DNA of 36,664 bases from the NCBI RefSeq assembly GCF_001553785.1, contig NZ_LOJP01000001.1, positions 1,912,820 to 1,949,483 of the forward strand. Reading direction: 5' to 3'. Numbering within the stretch: the first letter of the stretch is position 1; the number at the start of each line of letters is the position of its first letter. Both the position numbers and the translations under genes were made by a program. This stretch comes from Actinoplanes sp. TFC3. Lineage in GTDB: Bacteria; Actinomycetota; Actinomycetes; Mycobacteriales; Micromonosporaceae. The notes beneath the pieces were generated by a model. It was not told the DNA's origin. It did not search any database and saw nothing but the letters and a program-made list of their open reading frames with translations. Positions 8,341 to 16,241 of the stretch are shown piece after piece.

Positions 8341-10110
8341 TCAGTCCGGGTGGTCCACCAGCGCGATGAGCTGCTCGACCACCTGGTCCGGCTCGAGGTT
8401 GCGCTCGGTGACGGCCACCAGCATGGTCTCCAGGTCGGGATAGCCCAGCTCCTCGGCCAGCCGGCGGAGCGGGACCTCGCTGGCCAGGCCGCGGTCGTGC
8501 TTGCGCAGCGTGAGACCGATGGTGGCGCGGCCCAGCCGGACCTTGTCCTGGATGCTGATGCCGGGCGCGTTCTCCTCGGCGAAGTAGCGGTTGATCTGCA
8601 TCTGCGCCTGGGTTGACTTGACGAAGCCCAGCCACTCCTTGCGCGGCCCGCGCGGGGCCTGCTCCGGCGCGACCTGCTCGCCTTCGGACTCGGTGAAGAT
8701 CTCCACCACGTCACCGTCGCGTAGCTCCGAACTCAGCGGTGCCAGCCGGCCGTTGATGGTCGCGGCGAGCGTCTGGTCGCCCTTGTCGGGGCTCAGCTCG
8801 TACGCCAGGTCGACGGGGGTGGAGCCGGCCGGCAGCTCCATCGTGCGTCCCTTGGCGAACACGGTGATCTGGGCCTCGGCGAGGTCGCAGCGCAGCGAGG
8901 CGAGGAACTGGCTGGCGTCGGTGGTCTCCTCCTGCCAGTCCAGCACCCGCTTGAGCCAGGTGAGCTGGTCCTGACCGGGGGAATCGGGCTCGGACTTGGG
9001 GTAGCGGTAGCCGGTGGCGACGCCGTACTCGGCGCAGCGGTGCATGGAGATCGTGCGGATCAGCACCTCCACCAGACGTCCGTCCGGGCCGGTGACCGTG
9101 GTGTGCAGCGAGCGGTAGAGGTTGTTCTTGGGTGAGGCGATGAAGTCCTTGAACCGGCCGGCCACCGGGCGCCACTGGCCGTGGATCGCGCCGAGCGCGG
9201 CATAGCAGTCGGTTTCCGGGCCGTCCACGACCACCGCGATGCGGGGCAGGTCGAACGGGATGCTGTGCTCGCCGGCGACCGTGTCCTTCCAGATCGAGTA
9301 GTAGTGCCGGGGCCGCGGCTGCACATCGGCGCTGACCCGCTGGCGGCGCAGCGCGGTGCGGGCCTTGGCGGTGACGTCGGCGAGGTACTCGTTCCAGCCG
9401 GGGCGGTTTTTCACGTGCTCGTCGATGCGGGCGTAGGAATCCGGCTCGAGGTGGTAGAGCACCACGTCGTCGAGGTCGCGCTTGAGCGCCTGGATGCCGA
9501 GCCGGTCGCAGAGCGGGACCAGCACGTCGAGCGTGGCGGTGGCGATGCGGGCCCGCGAGGCGGGGGAGCGGGCGCCGAGGGTGCGCATGTTGTGCAGCCG
9601 GTCGGCCACCTTGATGACCAGCACCCGGACGTCCTTGCCGGCCGCGACGATCATCTTGCGGATCGTCTCGCCTTCGGCCGCCTTGCCGTAGAACGCCTTG
9701 TCGAACTTGGTGACCCCGTCGACCAGGTGGGTCACCTCGGCGCCGAAGTCGCTGTGCAGGGTCTCGAGGGTGTAGCTGGTGTCCTCGACGGTGTCGTGCA
9801 GCAGCGCCGCGACCAGCGTCGTGGTGTCCATGCCGAGCTCGGCGCAGATCTGCGCGACCGCGAGCGGATGGGTGATGTACGGATCGCCACTCTTGCGGAA
9901 CTGACCCCGGTGCATGTTCTCCGCCACCGCGTAGCTGCGGCGCAGCACGCCGGCGTCAGCGGACGGATGGATCGCCCGGTGCGTGCGGGTCAGAGTGGTA
10001 ACCGGGTCGTCGTCGTCGCCCTGCAGGCTCAGAAATGAGCGCAGCCGTTGGGTGAACGGCGTAGGCAGGGCACGTCCCAGTGCGGCGCCGTGGCCGGCGT
10101 CGACGTCCAC
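8341..10110 (-). CDS. Short RelA/SpoT-family (p)ppGpp synthetase/hydrolase without ACT domain
   Basis: A 589-residue RSH protein that makes and/or degrades the alarmone (p)ppGpp. The hydrolase HD domain is intact by motif: YITHP near 78-82, HDTVED at 105-110 and KVADRLHNMRTL at 167-178. The synthetase domain keeps RPRHYYSIWKD (266-276), FDLPRIAVVVD and FKDFIASPKNNLYRSLHTTV near 320-339. Its catalytic Glu is in LVEVLIRT. A TGS domain follows (about 414-475). After it there is only a helical tail of about 110 residues. The zinc-finger and ACT regions of full-length Rel (usually 740-850 residues) are absent, so ribosome sensing is probably altered. GTG 10110 is preceded by GAGGGGG about eight bases upstream. 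It is probably a second RSH paralogue rather than the main Rel. Confidence 0.9.
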   Translation of the reverse strand: MDVDAGHGAALGRALPTPFTQRLRSFLSLQGDDDDPVTTLTRTHRAIHPSADAGVLRRSYAVAENMHRGQFRKSGDPYITHPLAVAQICAELGMDTTTLVAALLHDTVEDTSYTLETLHSDFGAEVTHLVDGVTKFDKAFYGKAAEGETIRKMIVAAGKDVRVLVIKVADRLHNMRTLGARSPASRARIATATLDVLVPLCDRLGIQALKRDLDDVVLYHLEPDSYARIDEHVKNRPGWNEYLADVTAKARTALRRQRVSADVQPRPRHYYSIWKDTVAGEHSIPFDLPRIAVVVDGPETDCYAALGAIHGQWRPVAGRFKDFIASPKNNLYRSLHTTVTGPDGRLVEVLIRTISMHRCAEYGVATGYRYPKSEPDSPGQDQLTWLKRVLDWQEETTDASQFLASLRCDLAEAQITVFAKGRTMELPAGSTPVDLAYELSPDKGDQTLAATINGRLAPLSSELRDGDVVEIFTESEGEQVAPEQAPRGPRKEWLGFVKSTQAQMQINRYFAEENAPGISIQDKVRLGRATIGLTLRKHDRGLASEVPLRRLAEELGYPDLETMLVAVTERNLEPDQVVEQLIALVDHPD

Positions 10111-10141
10111 TCGGACACCCCCTCACCAAAAGGCAGTTCCC

Positions 10142-10160
10142 TGCGCGGTTCCCCCGCGCA
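10142..10160 (-). terminator. Possible terminator after the exonuclease/UvrC-like gene
   Basis: A 7-bp perfect stem (TGCGCGG / CCGCGCA) with a five-base loop lies between the exonuclease stop (10198) and the relA-like start (10110). It lacks a U-tract and could instead be a leader structure for the relA-like gene. Confidence 0.35.
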
Positions 10161-10197
10161 TTCCCAAAAGGATATGCCCGGCTTTCCCGCACGTTCC

Positions 10198-12039
10198 CTA
10201 CAGCCTAGGCGAGCGAGTGTCGGCCGAACGGTCAGTTACCGATGAGCGAAAGGATGACCCGGCCGCTTCCGCCCTGGTGAGAAGGCTAGTAAACCGCGCA
10301 GCGCCACGGGCCGGTGACACCCAGTCGCCGGAAGTTTCCACCAGCCGGGTGTCTGGCCGGTCGAGCCAGGCGAGAATCCGTTCGGTCTCCTCGGCGGTGG
10401 CGGCGGGCACCGGACCGGGTCCGGGTAGGACCGTCTCGGCCGTCGCGCGAGCCAGATCCAGAGTCGGTCGCGGGTGCAGGCGAGGTGGTGAGGTCGCGGC
10501 GGCGGCCAGCCGGCCGTGGCGGACAACGACAATCTCCCACCCGTACGAGTCGTTGCGCCGCGCTGCGACGAGTTCCCCGATGCTGGTCAGCGCGTGCAAC
10601 TTCTGCATCCGCACAGTTGCGCGTAGGAGGGCCACCAGCCGGGATCGCGCCACGGCGGCTTCCTCGTAGCGCTGGCGCTCCGACAGCACCTCGATGCGGG
10701 CGAGCAGAGCCTCCACGAGGGGTTCGGGGTCGCCGTAGGTGGCGGTGCGAAACGGATCCGCGGCGCTGTGGGCGTACTGCTCGGAAGTGATTCTGTGTTC
10801 GCACGGCGCGGGACATTTCCCCAGCTCAGCCAGCGCGCAGGCCGGAACTGTGGTGCGGATCGAAAGCTTGTGCGTGCACTGGCGCAGCGGCACGGCGTCA
10901 TAGACCGCAGCGGCTGCCAGCTCGGCCGTGCGGCGGGAGGAGAACGGCCCCAGATAGGCCGCGTCATCGTCGGCCAACTGCCGGACCACCGACACGCGGG
11001 GGTAGGCCTCGGCGGTCAGCTTCAGCCAGACGACCCGTTCCGGATACTTCGACCTGCGGTTGTACGGCGGGGAGTGCGTCGCGATCAACCGCAGCTCGCG
11101 CACCTCGGCCTCCAGCGAGTGGGCACATTCGACAGCCTCCACCCGGGCCGCGGCGGTGATCATCTCGGACATCCGGGCGCGCTTCTCGCTGGCGGTGAAG
11201 TAGCTGCGCACCCGCTTGGCGATGTCGACCGAGGTGCCCACGTAGAGCGGCCGGTCGTCGGCGGCGCGGAACACGTAGACGCCGGGCGCGTGCGGCAGGT
11301 CGTCGGCCAGGTGCCGCTTGCGCCGCTGAGCCGGGGTGACCGCCTTGCCGAACTCGATCGCGTCACCGAGAGTGTGAACCTTGTAACTGCCGAGCCGCTC
11401 GATCAACCCGTGCAGCACGTCGACCGTGGCCTTGGCGTCGTCGAGCGCGCGGTGCGTGGGCTGCACCGTGGCGTTGAAGAACTGCGCCAGCGTGCCGAGC
11501 TTGCGGTTGGGCACCTCGTCGCGGGTCAGCGCCCGGCGGGCCAGCGCGGCGGTGTCCACCACGCGCAGCTGCGGCCAGGTGTAGCCGTGCCGGGCGCAGG
11601 CGGCCTTGAGGAACCCGACGTCGTACGGCGCGTTGTGCGCCACCAGCACCGCCCCGCGCAGGAACTCCAGCAGGCTGGGCAGCACCTGCTCGATCGGCGG
11701 GGCCGGGGCCAGCATCGCCTCGGTGATGCCGGTCAGCACGGTGATGAACGGCGGCAGCCGCTCCCCCGGGTTGACCAGGGTGCCGAAGACTCCCAGCTCC
11801 TCCCCGGCGCGCACCTTGACCGCGCCGATCTCGGTGATGCCACCGCCGTCCGGCGCGCCGCCGGTCGTTTCCAGGTCGAGAACCACGAACGTTGTGTCGC
11901 GCAGGGACAGCGCCGCCGGATCGACGGAACCGTCAGCGCTCAGGAGGGTGTCCAGAGTGCCCTGCACATATGCCGGTTGTGCCACGGCGGGCAGATTAGA
12001 GCGGGGGTGTGACATTCCCGCGAGCGCCCTGGAAAACAT
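10198..12039 (-). CDS. DEDDh exonuclease fused to UvrC-like GIY-YIG nuclease
   Basis: A 613-residue two-nuclease protein. Residues about 45-215 form a DnaQ-type DEDDh 3'-5' exonuclease: LDLETTG (Asp55, Glu57), AHNAPYD (Asp140) and THRALDD (His196 and Asp200 or 201). Residues about 248-330 form a GIY-YIG endonuclease (APGVYVFRAADDRPLYVGTS, then KRVRSYF). The remaining part resembles the UvrC middle region, with a UVR-like helix pair (ERQRYEEAAVARSRL). No UvrC C-terminal RNase H/HhH endonuclease is present, so it is Cho-like with a proofreading-type exonuclease attached. I recall the same fusion in M. tuberculosis Rv2191, next to trpD. The ATG at 12039 is preferred because GGAGG lies six bases upstream; an inner ATG at 12015 is possible. 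A DNA repair role is likely. Confidence 0.9.
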   Translation of the reverse strand: MFSRALAGMSHPRSNLPAVAQPAYVQGTLDTLLSADGSVDPAALSLRDTTFVVLDLETTGGAPDGGGITEIGAVKVRAGEELGVFGTLVNPGERLPPFITVLTGITEAMLAPAPPIEQVLPSLLEFLRGAVLVAHNAPYDVGFLKAACARHGYTWPQLRVVDTAALARRALTRDEVPNRKLGTLAQFFNATVQPTHRALDDAKATVDVLHGLIERLGSYKVHTLGDAIEFGKAVTPAQRRKRHLADDLPHAPGVYVFRAADDRPLYVGTSVDIAKRVRSYFTASEKRARMSEMITAAARVEAVECAHSLEAEVRELRLIATHSPPYNRRSKYPERVVWLKLTAEAYPRVSVVRQLADDDAAYLGPFSSRRTAELAAAAVYDAVPLRQCTHKLSIRTTVPACALAELGKCPAPCEHRITSEQYAHSAADPFRTATYGDPEPLVEALLARIEVLSERQRYEEAAVARSRLVALLRATVRMQKLHALTSIGELVAARRNDSYGWEIVVVRHGRLAAAATSPPRLHPRPTLDLARATAETVLPGPGPVPAATAEETERILAWLDRPDTRLVETSGDWVSPARGAARFTSLLTRAEAAGSSFRSSVTDRSADTRSPRL

Positions 12040-12088
12040 CACCTGCCTCCGCAGGCTTTTCCGCTGCCCACGGTGGGAGAATGGATTC

Positions 12089-13483
12089 ATGTCCGCGATC
12101 GAGGAGTTCTCCGGCGGGGCCGCCCAGGAGGCGGTGCCCGGCAACGCGGACGTAGCACCATTGTCTGATATGTCGGATTCGGTGGAGCCGGTGCTGCCCG
12201 AACCGGTCCGCCAGCGCATCACCGCGCTCTCCGCGGCTGCCTTGCCCGGGATGCCCGCCGAGGAGATCCCGTTCCCGCTGCGCAAGGTCGCCCGCTTCGC
12301 CCCCAACCGGCGCGCCCGGCTCGGTGCCCAGGCGCTCGCCGCGCAACTGGCCGCTGACCCGCTGTTCCGCCAGCGGATCGGCACGCGCATCGTCGCCGAG
12401 GCCGGTGACCTGGGCTCGGCCGTCGCCGGTGGGATGGCCCCGGCCGCCGCCGACCCGGTGGAGGTTGCGGCGCTGGCCTATCTGGCCCGCCCAGATGGGT
12501 GGCGGGAGCTGATCACGGCAGCCGGGGAGACCGTGCGGGCCGAGGCCGACAGCGCCGCCGTGGCCAACCTGGTGCACGAGGCCGAGCAGCGCGCCGCCCG
12601 CGCCGAGCACGACCGCGCGGTGGCCCGGGTCGAGGCCGACAAGCTGCGCGACGAGCTGGCCCGGGTCCGCGAGGAACTCGGCCAGTTGCGCGAGGAGGCC
12701 CGCACCAGTGCGCGGGCGCTGCGGGAGACGCAGGCCTCGCTCAAACGCGCCACCGACCTGGTCGCCACCGAGAAGGGGCGCGCGAGCAAGGCGGCGGCCG
12801 AGCATGACGCCGAGGTACGCCGGATGCGCACCCGGCTGGCCGAGGCCGAGGCGCTCGCCGCGTCGGGCAAGCAGAGCGCCAAGGACGCCCGCGCCGCCGA
12901 CGACGCGCGAGTCTGGCTGCTGCTGGAGACGCTCGGGCAGGCCGCTGCCGGGCTGCGCCGCGAGCTCGCGATCGGCCCGGTGGACAAGCTGCCGGCCGAC
13001 TTCGTGGCGGACTCCGCCGCCGACCGGCCCGGGGCGCTCGAGCGGTCCCGGCCACGCGCCCAGGACACCGACGACCCGGGCCGGCTCGACCAGTTGCTCG
13101 CGCTGCCGCGGGCGCACCTGATCGTGGACGGCTACAACGTCACCAAGCGCGGCTTCGCCGAGATGTCGCTCGAACAGCAGCGCAAGCGGCTCATCACCGG
13201 GCTCGGCGGCATCGCGGCGCAGACCGGCGACGAGGTCACTGTGGTCTTCGACGGCGCCGAACGGGTGCACGGGCTGCCCCCGGCGCCGCGCGGCGTGCGG
13301 GTGCTCTTCTCGCACAAGGGCGACACCGCCGACGAGCTGATCCGCCAGCTCGTGCGGGCCGAGCCGGCCGGGCGCCCGCTGGTGGTCATCTCCTCCGACC
13401 GCGAGGTCGCCGATGGGGTGCGCCGGCACGGTGCGTACCCGATGGGAGCCGACTCACTTCTGCGCAGGCTCTCGCGCGGCTGA
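12089..13483 (+). CDS. NYN/YacP-type PIN-fold RNase with coiled coil
   Basis: A 464-residue protein in three parts. The first 150 residues are Ala/Arg-rich and helical. Residues about 165-290 are a highly charged coiled coil (KLRDELARVREELGQLREEA). The final 120 residues form a YacP-like NYN domain of the PIN fold: HLIVDGYNVTKRGF, TVVFDGAERVHG, LFSHKGDTADELI and VISSDREVADGVRRHGA. Conserved Asp residues in VDGYN, FDG, DTADE and SSDRE would form the metal site. YacP relatives (Rae1) cleave mRNA on ribosomes, so RNA cleavage is plausible but unproven here. ATG 12089 has GGGAGA ten bases upstream. It diverges from the exonuclease/UvrC gene across 49 bases, and both may share a promoter region. 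Confidence 0.85.
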   Translation: MSAIEEFSGGAAQEAVPGNADVAPLSDMSDSVEPVLPEPVRQRITALSAAALPGMPAEEIPFPLRKVARFAPNRRARLGAQALAAQLAADPLFRQRIGTRIVAEAGDLGSAVAGGMAPAAADPVEVAALAYLARPDGWRELITAAGETVRAEADSAAVANLVHEAEQRAARAEHDRAVARVEADKLRDELARVREELGQLREEARTSARALRETQASLKRATDLVATEKGRASKAAAEHDAEVRRMRTRLAEAEALAASGKQSAKDARAADDARVWLLLETLGQAAAGLRRELAIGPVDKLPADFVADSAADRPGALERSRPRAQDTDDPGRLDQLLALPRAHLIVDGYNVTKRGFAEMSLEQQRKRLITGLGGIAAQTGDEVTVVFDGAERVHGLPPAPRGVRVLFSHKGDTADELIRQLVRAEPAGRPLVVISSDREVADGVRRHGAYPMGADSLLRRLSRG

Positions 13484-13541
13484 TTTTTTGTCGTACCCCC
13501 TCCGTAGCGTGATGAGTACATCTCCCAAGGAGGAGGAACTG

Positions 13542-13757
13542 ATGTTCATCGACTGCGGCCGCTGCCCCGGACGGGGCCGCGGATGCGAGGGATGCCTCAT
13601 CAAGACGCTTGCCGAGACCCCCGATGGGCTCGGCGACCTGACCCCTGGAGAACTGCACGCAATCGAGGTCTTCGAGCTGGCCGGCTTCGATGTCGAGCTG
13701 CTCGAAACCCCCGAGCCGCCGGTGGAGGTCCCGGTCTACCGCGGCCACGTTGCGTAG
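13542..13757 (+). CDS. Small Cys-rich actinobacterial protein
   Basis: A 71-residue protein with an N-terminal four-cysteine cluster, Cys5-X2-Cys8-X6-Cys15-X2-Cys18 (CGRCPGRGRGCEGC). It reads like half of a DnaJ-type CXXCXGXG zinc knuckle. The rest is acidic and helix-prone (LTPGELHAIEVFELAGFDVELL), ending in a Pro/Val stretch. The ATG at 13542 is preferred over the in-frame ATG at 13513 because the very strong SD AAGGAGGAGG lies just before it. It follows the NYN gene by 58 bases, with a T-run right after that gene's stop, and precedes the M48 protease by 21 bases. I do not recognise a named family. Zinc binding is inferred from the Cys spacing only. Confidence 0.8.
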   Translation: MFIDCGRCPGRGRGCEGCLIKTLAETPDGLGDLTPGELHAIEVFELAGFDVELLETPEPPVEVPVYRGHVA

Positions 13758-13764
13758 CCACCTC

Positions 13765-13770
13765 TAAGAT
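13765..13770 (+). promoter_or_regulatory. Candidate -10 box for a leaderless M48 protease transcript
   Basis: TAAGAT lies eight bases before the GTG at 13779, which has no SD. This places the transcription start at or next to the start codon. No good -35 is visible. Confidence 0.35.
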
Positions 13771-13778
13771 TCAGTCCC

Positions 13779-15035
13779 GTGACGCCTCGCCTCTGGGCCG
13801 CAGCGACGCTGGCGGTGCTCCTGGTCGGACTCACCGTGTACGCGGCCCTGGTCGTGCCCTGGCACCGGCCACCCGCCCCGCGCGCCGACCAGGTCGCTGC
13901 GCTGCGTGACTTCCCGGCCGGGCAGGTGGCGCGGGCGCGGGCCTTCCATTCAGCGCTGCGGCCCGGGTCGTACGGGTCGATGGCCATCGGGCTGATCGGC
14001 GCGCTGGTGCTCGGGCTGACCCCGCTCGGGGCGCGGCTGGTGACCTGGGCCGGGCGGCCGTTCGGCGATTACTGGATCGCCCGGGTGGTGCTCGGCGGGC
14101 TGCTGATCGTGCTGGTTGTCGAGGTGCTGACGCTGCCGTTCGCGGCGTGGCGGCACCGGATCGTCGTCGAGTACGGCATCTCCACCCAGACCTGGGGCGC
14201 CTGGGCGCTCGACCTGGCCAAGTCGTACGCGGTGGGCGCGGTGATCGGGGGGCTGACGCTGCTCGGGTTCTTCACCGTGACCCGGTTGGCGCCGCGCTGG
14301 TGGTGGGCGTTCGGCGCGGCGGGGGCGGCATTGCTGGTCGTGCTGCTGTCGTTCGTGCTGCCGGTGGTCGTCGAGCCGATTTTCAACAAGTTCACCCCGA
14401 TGGCCGCCGGTCCGCTGCGCACCGAGCTGATGGAGCTGGCCGCCCGCGACGGGGTGCCGGTCAAGGATGTGCTGGTCGCTGACGCCTCGCGGCGCACCCG
14501 GGCGGTGAACGCGTACGTGTCAGGATTCGGCCCGACCCGCCGGATCGTGGTCTACGACACCATGCTGACCGAGGCCACGCCGGACGAGGTGGTGTCGGTG
14601 ACCGCGCACGAACTGGGCCACGCCAAGCGCCAGGACGTGCTGACCGGCACGATCATCGGCGCGCTTGGGGCCGCCGTGGCTGTGATCGCGTTGTACCTGC
14701 TCGGGTCGCTGGGCTGGTTGCTGCGCTGGGCCGGGGCCGAGTCGATGGGGGAGCCGCGGGCCATCGCGCTGCTGCTGGCCCTGGTCACGCTGGCCGGTCT
14801 GGTCGGCGGCCCGGTGCAGGCGCTGGTCTCGCGGCGCATCGAGGCGCGGGCCGACGAGCACGCCCTCACGCTGACCGGCGACCCGGCCACGTTCGAGGCG
14901 ATGCAGCGCCGCCTCGGCACCGTCAACCTGTCCGATCCCGACCCGCCGGCCTGGGAGTACGTGATGTCCGCCTCGCACCCGTCCACCGTGGAACGCATGG
15001 CAGCGGCCCGCGCCTACGCCCGCGGGGAACGCTGA
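13779..15035 (+). CDS. M48-family membrane zinc metalloprotease (Ste24/HtpX-like)
   Basis: A 418-residue integral membrane peptidase. The zinc motif HELGH is at 277-281 (TAHELGHAKRQD), and the third ligand Glu355 is in IEARADEHAL, both as in the Ste24 subfamily of M48. An N-terminal helix (5-27) and further helices near 68-90, 100-125, 150-170 and 178-200 lie before the catalytic domain, with two more (about 288-310 and 328-345) between the zinc motifs. SRRTRAVNAYVSGFGPTRRIVVYD is the conserved strand segment preceding the zinc helix. Substrates are probably membrane or misfolded membrane proteins; bacteria lack the CAAX role. The GTG start at 13779 has no SD. Its stop overlaps the next gene's ATG by one base (TGATG), coupling it to the PimB'-like glycosyltransferase. 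Confidence 0.92.
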   Translation: MTPRLWAAATLAVLLVGLTVYAALVVPWHRPPAPRADQVAALRDFPAGQVARARAFHSALRPGSYGSMAIGLIGALVLGLTPLGARLVTWAGRPFGDYWIARVVLGGLLIVLVVEVLTLPFAAWRHRIVVEYGISTQTWGAWALDLAKSYAVGAVIGGLTLLGFFTVTRLAPRWWWAFGAAGAALLVVLLSFVLPVVVEPIFNKFTPMAAGPLRTELMELAARDGVPVKDVLVADASRRTRAVNAYVSGFGPTRRIVVYDTMLTEATPDEVVSVTAHELGHAKRQDVLTGTIIGALGAAVAVIALYLLGSLGWLLRWAGAESMGEPRAIALLLALVTLAGLVGGPVQALVSRRIEARADEHALTLTGDPATFEAMQRRLGTVNLSDPDPPAWEYVMSASHPSTVERMAAARAYARGER

Positions 15036-16162
15036 TGGGCCGCACGCTGCTGGTCACCAACGACTTCCCACCCCGCCCGGGCGGCATCCAGCAGTTCGTG
15101 CACAACCTGGCCGTACGCCAGCCGGCCGGTTCGATCGTGGCCTACGCCTCCACCTGGAAGGGTGCGGACAAGTTCGACGCCGAGCAGCCGTTCGAGGTGA
15201 TCCGGGAGAACACCGGCGTGCTGCTGCCCACGCCCCCGGTGGCCAAGCGCGCGGCGCAGATCGCCCGGTCCCAGGACTGCGACAGCGTCTGGTTCGGGGC
15301 TGCCGCGCCGCTGGGGTTGCTCGCGGACGGGCTGCGGCGGCGGGCCGGGATCGAGCGGGCGGTGTCGCTCACCCACGGCCACGAGATCGGCTGGGCTGCC
15401 CTGCCCGGCGCTCGCCACCTGCTCAAACGCATAGCCCGCGGCAACGACGTGGTCACCTTCCTGACCGAATTCCAACGGGTACGCCTGCAGCGCGCCCTGC
15501 ACGGCCTGACCTCGCTGGAACGGCTCACCCCCGGCGTCGACGTGGACGCCTACCACCCCGGCGTGGACGGCAGCGCGGTGCGGGCCCGGTTCGGCCTCGG
15601 TGACCGTCCCGTGGTGGTGTGCGTGTCCCGTCTGGTGCCGCGCAAGGGCCAGGACATGCTGATCAGGGCGTTGCCCCGGATCCGGCAGCGGGTTCCGGGG
15701 GCGGCGTTGCTGGTGGTGGGCGGGGGGCCGTACCGCAAAAAGCTCACGGAGCTGGCCCGCGGAGAGGGTGTCGAGTCCGAGGTGTTCTTCACCGGCTCGG
15801 TGCCGTGGGAGGAGCTGCCGGCGCACTACGCGGCCGGTGACGTGTACGCCATGCCGTGCCGTACCCGCAGCGGCGGGCTCGACGTCGAGGGTCTGGGCAT
15901 CGTGTACCTGGAGGCGTCCGCGAGCGGCTTGCCCGTGGTGGCGGGCAACTCCGGCGGCGCCCCCGACGCGGTTTTGGAAGGCAAGACCGGGTACGTCGTG
16001 GACGGTCACAAGGTGGCTGCCATTGCCGACCGGGTGGCGGAGTTGCTCGCCGATCCCGGCAAGGCGCGCCGGATGGGCGCGGCCGGGCGGTCCTGGGTGG
16101 AAGCCGAGTGGCGCTGGGAGACCAAGGCAACCCGGCTGGGTGACCTGCTTCGTGCCAATTAG
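15035..16162 (+). CDS. pimB: GT4 glycosyltransferase, PimB'-like (GDP-mannose: phosphatidylinositol monomannoside mannosyltransferase)
   Basis: A 375-residue GT-B glycosyltransferase of family GT4. The N-terminal LLVTNDFPPRPGGIQQFVHN carries the GG acceptor-site loop, and LTHGHEIGW matches the STHGHEVGW of mycobacterial PimB' as I recall it. The donor domain has VCVSRLVPRKGQD, VGGGPY, YAMPCRTRSGGLDVEGLGIV and LEASASGLPVVAGNSGGAPD, with the EX7E motif at the Glu of VEGLG and of LEA. These all resemble PimB' (Rv2188c), which adds the second mannose to phosphatidylinositol at the inner membrane face. The identification is by remembered similarity; a paralogue acting on another lipid cannot be excluded. 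It is translationally coupled to the M48 protease upstream. No other PIM gene is in the window. Confidence 0.8.
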   Translation: MGRTLLVTNDFPPRPGGIQQFVHNLAVRQPAGSIVAYASTWKGADKFDAEQPFEVIRENTGVLLPTPPVAKRAAQIARSQDCDSVWFGAAAPLGLLADGLRRRAGIERAVSLTHGHEIGWAALPGARHLLKRIARGNDVVTFLTEFQRVRLQRALHGLTSLERLTPGVDVDAYHPGVDGSAVRARFGLGDRPVVVCVSRLVPRKGQDMLIRALPRIRQRVPGAALLVVGGGPYRKKLTELARGEGVESEVFFTGSVPWEELPAHYAAGDVYAMPCRTRSGGLDVEGLGIVYLEASASGLPVVAGNSGGAPDAVLEGKTGYVVDGHKVAAIADRVAELLADPGKARRMGAAGRSWVEAEWRWETKATRLGDLLRAN

Positions 16163-16241
16163 CGGTGAATAGTAATCACTCCCGGAGCATGCATAGACAC
16201 GTTGTGTAGAGCGGCGGTAAGAACGGCGGAGAGCCCAGGGG

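Noticed and set aside
12081..12088. ATG at 12081 as the start of the NYN protein
   Set aside because: It is out of frame with the NYN coding frame; the ATG at 12089 is in frame and has a usable SD.
16180..16215. Partial palindromes upstream of the ABC transporter (GTGA..TCAC and ACAC..GTGT)
   Set aside because: Arms of four bases are within chance, and no promoter boxes line up with them.
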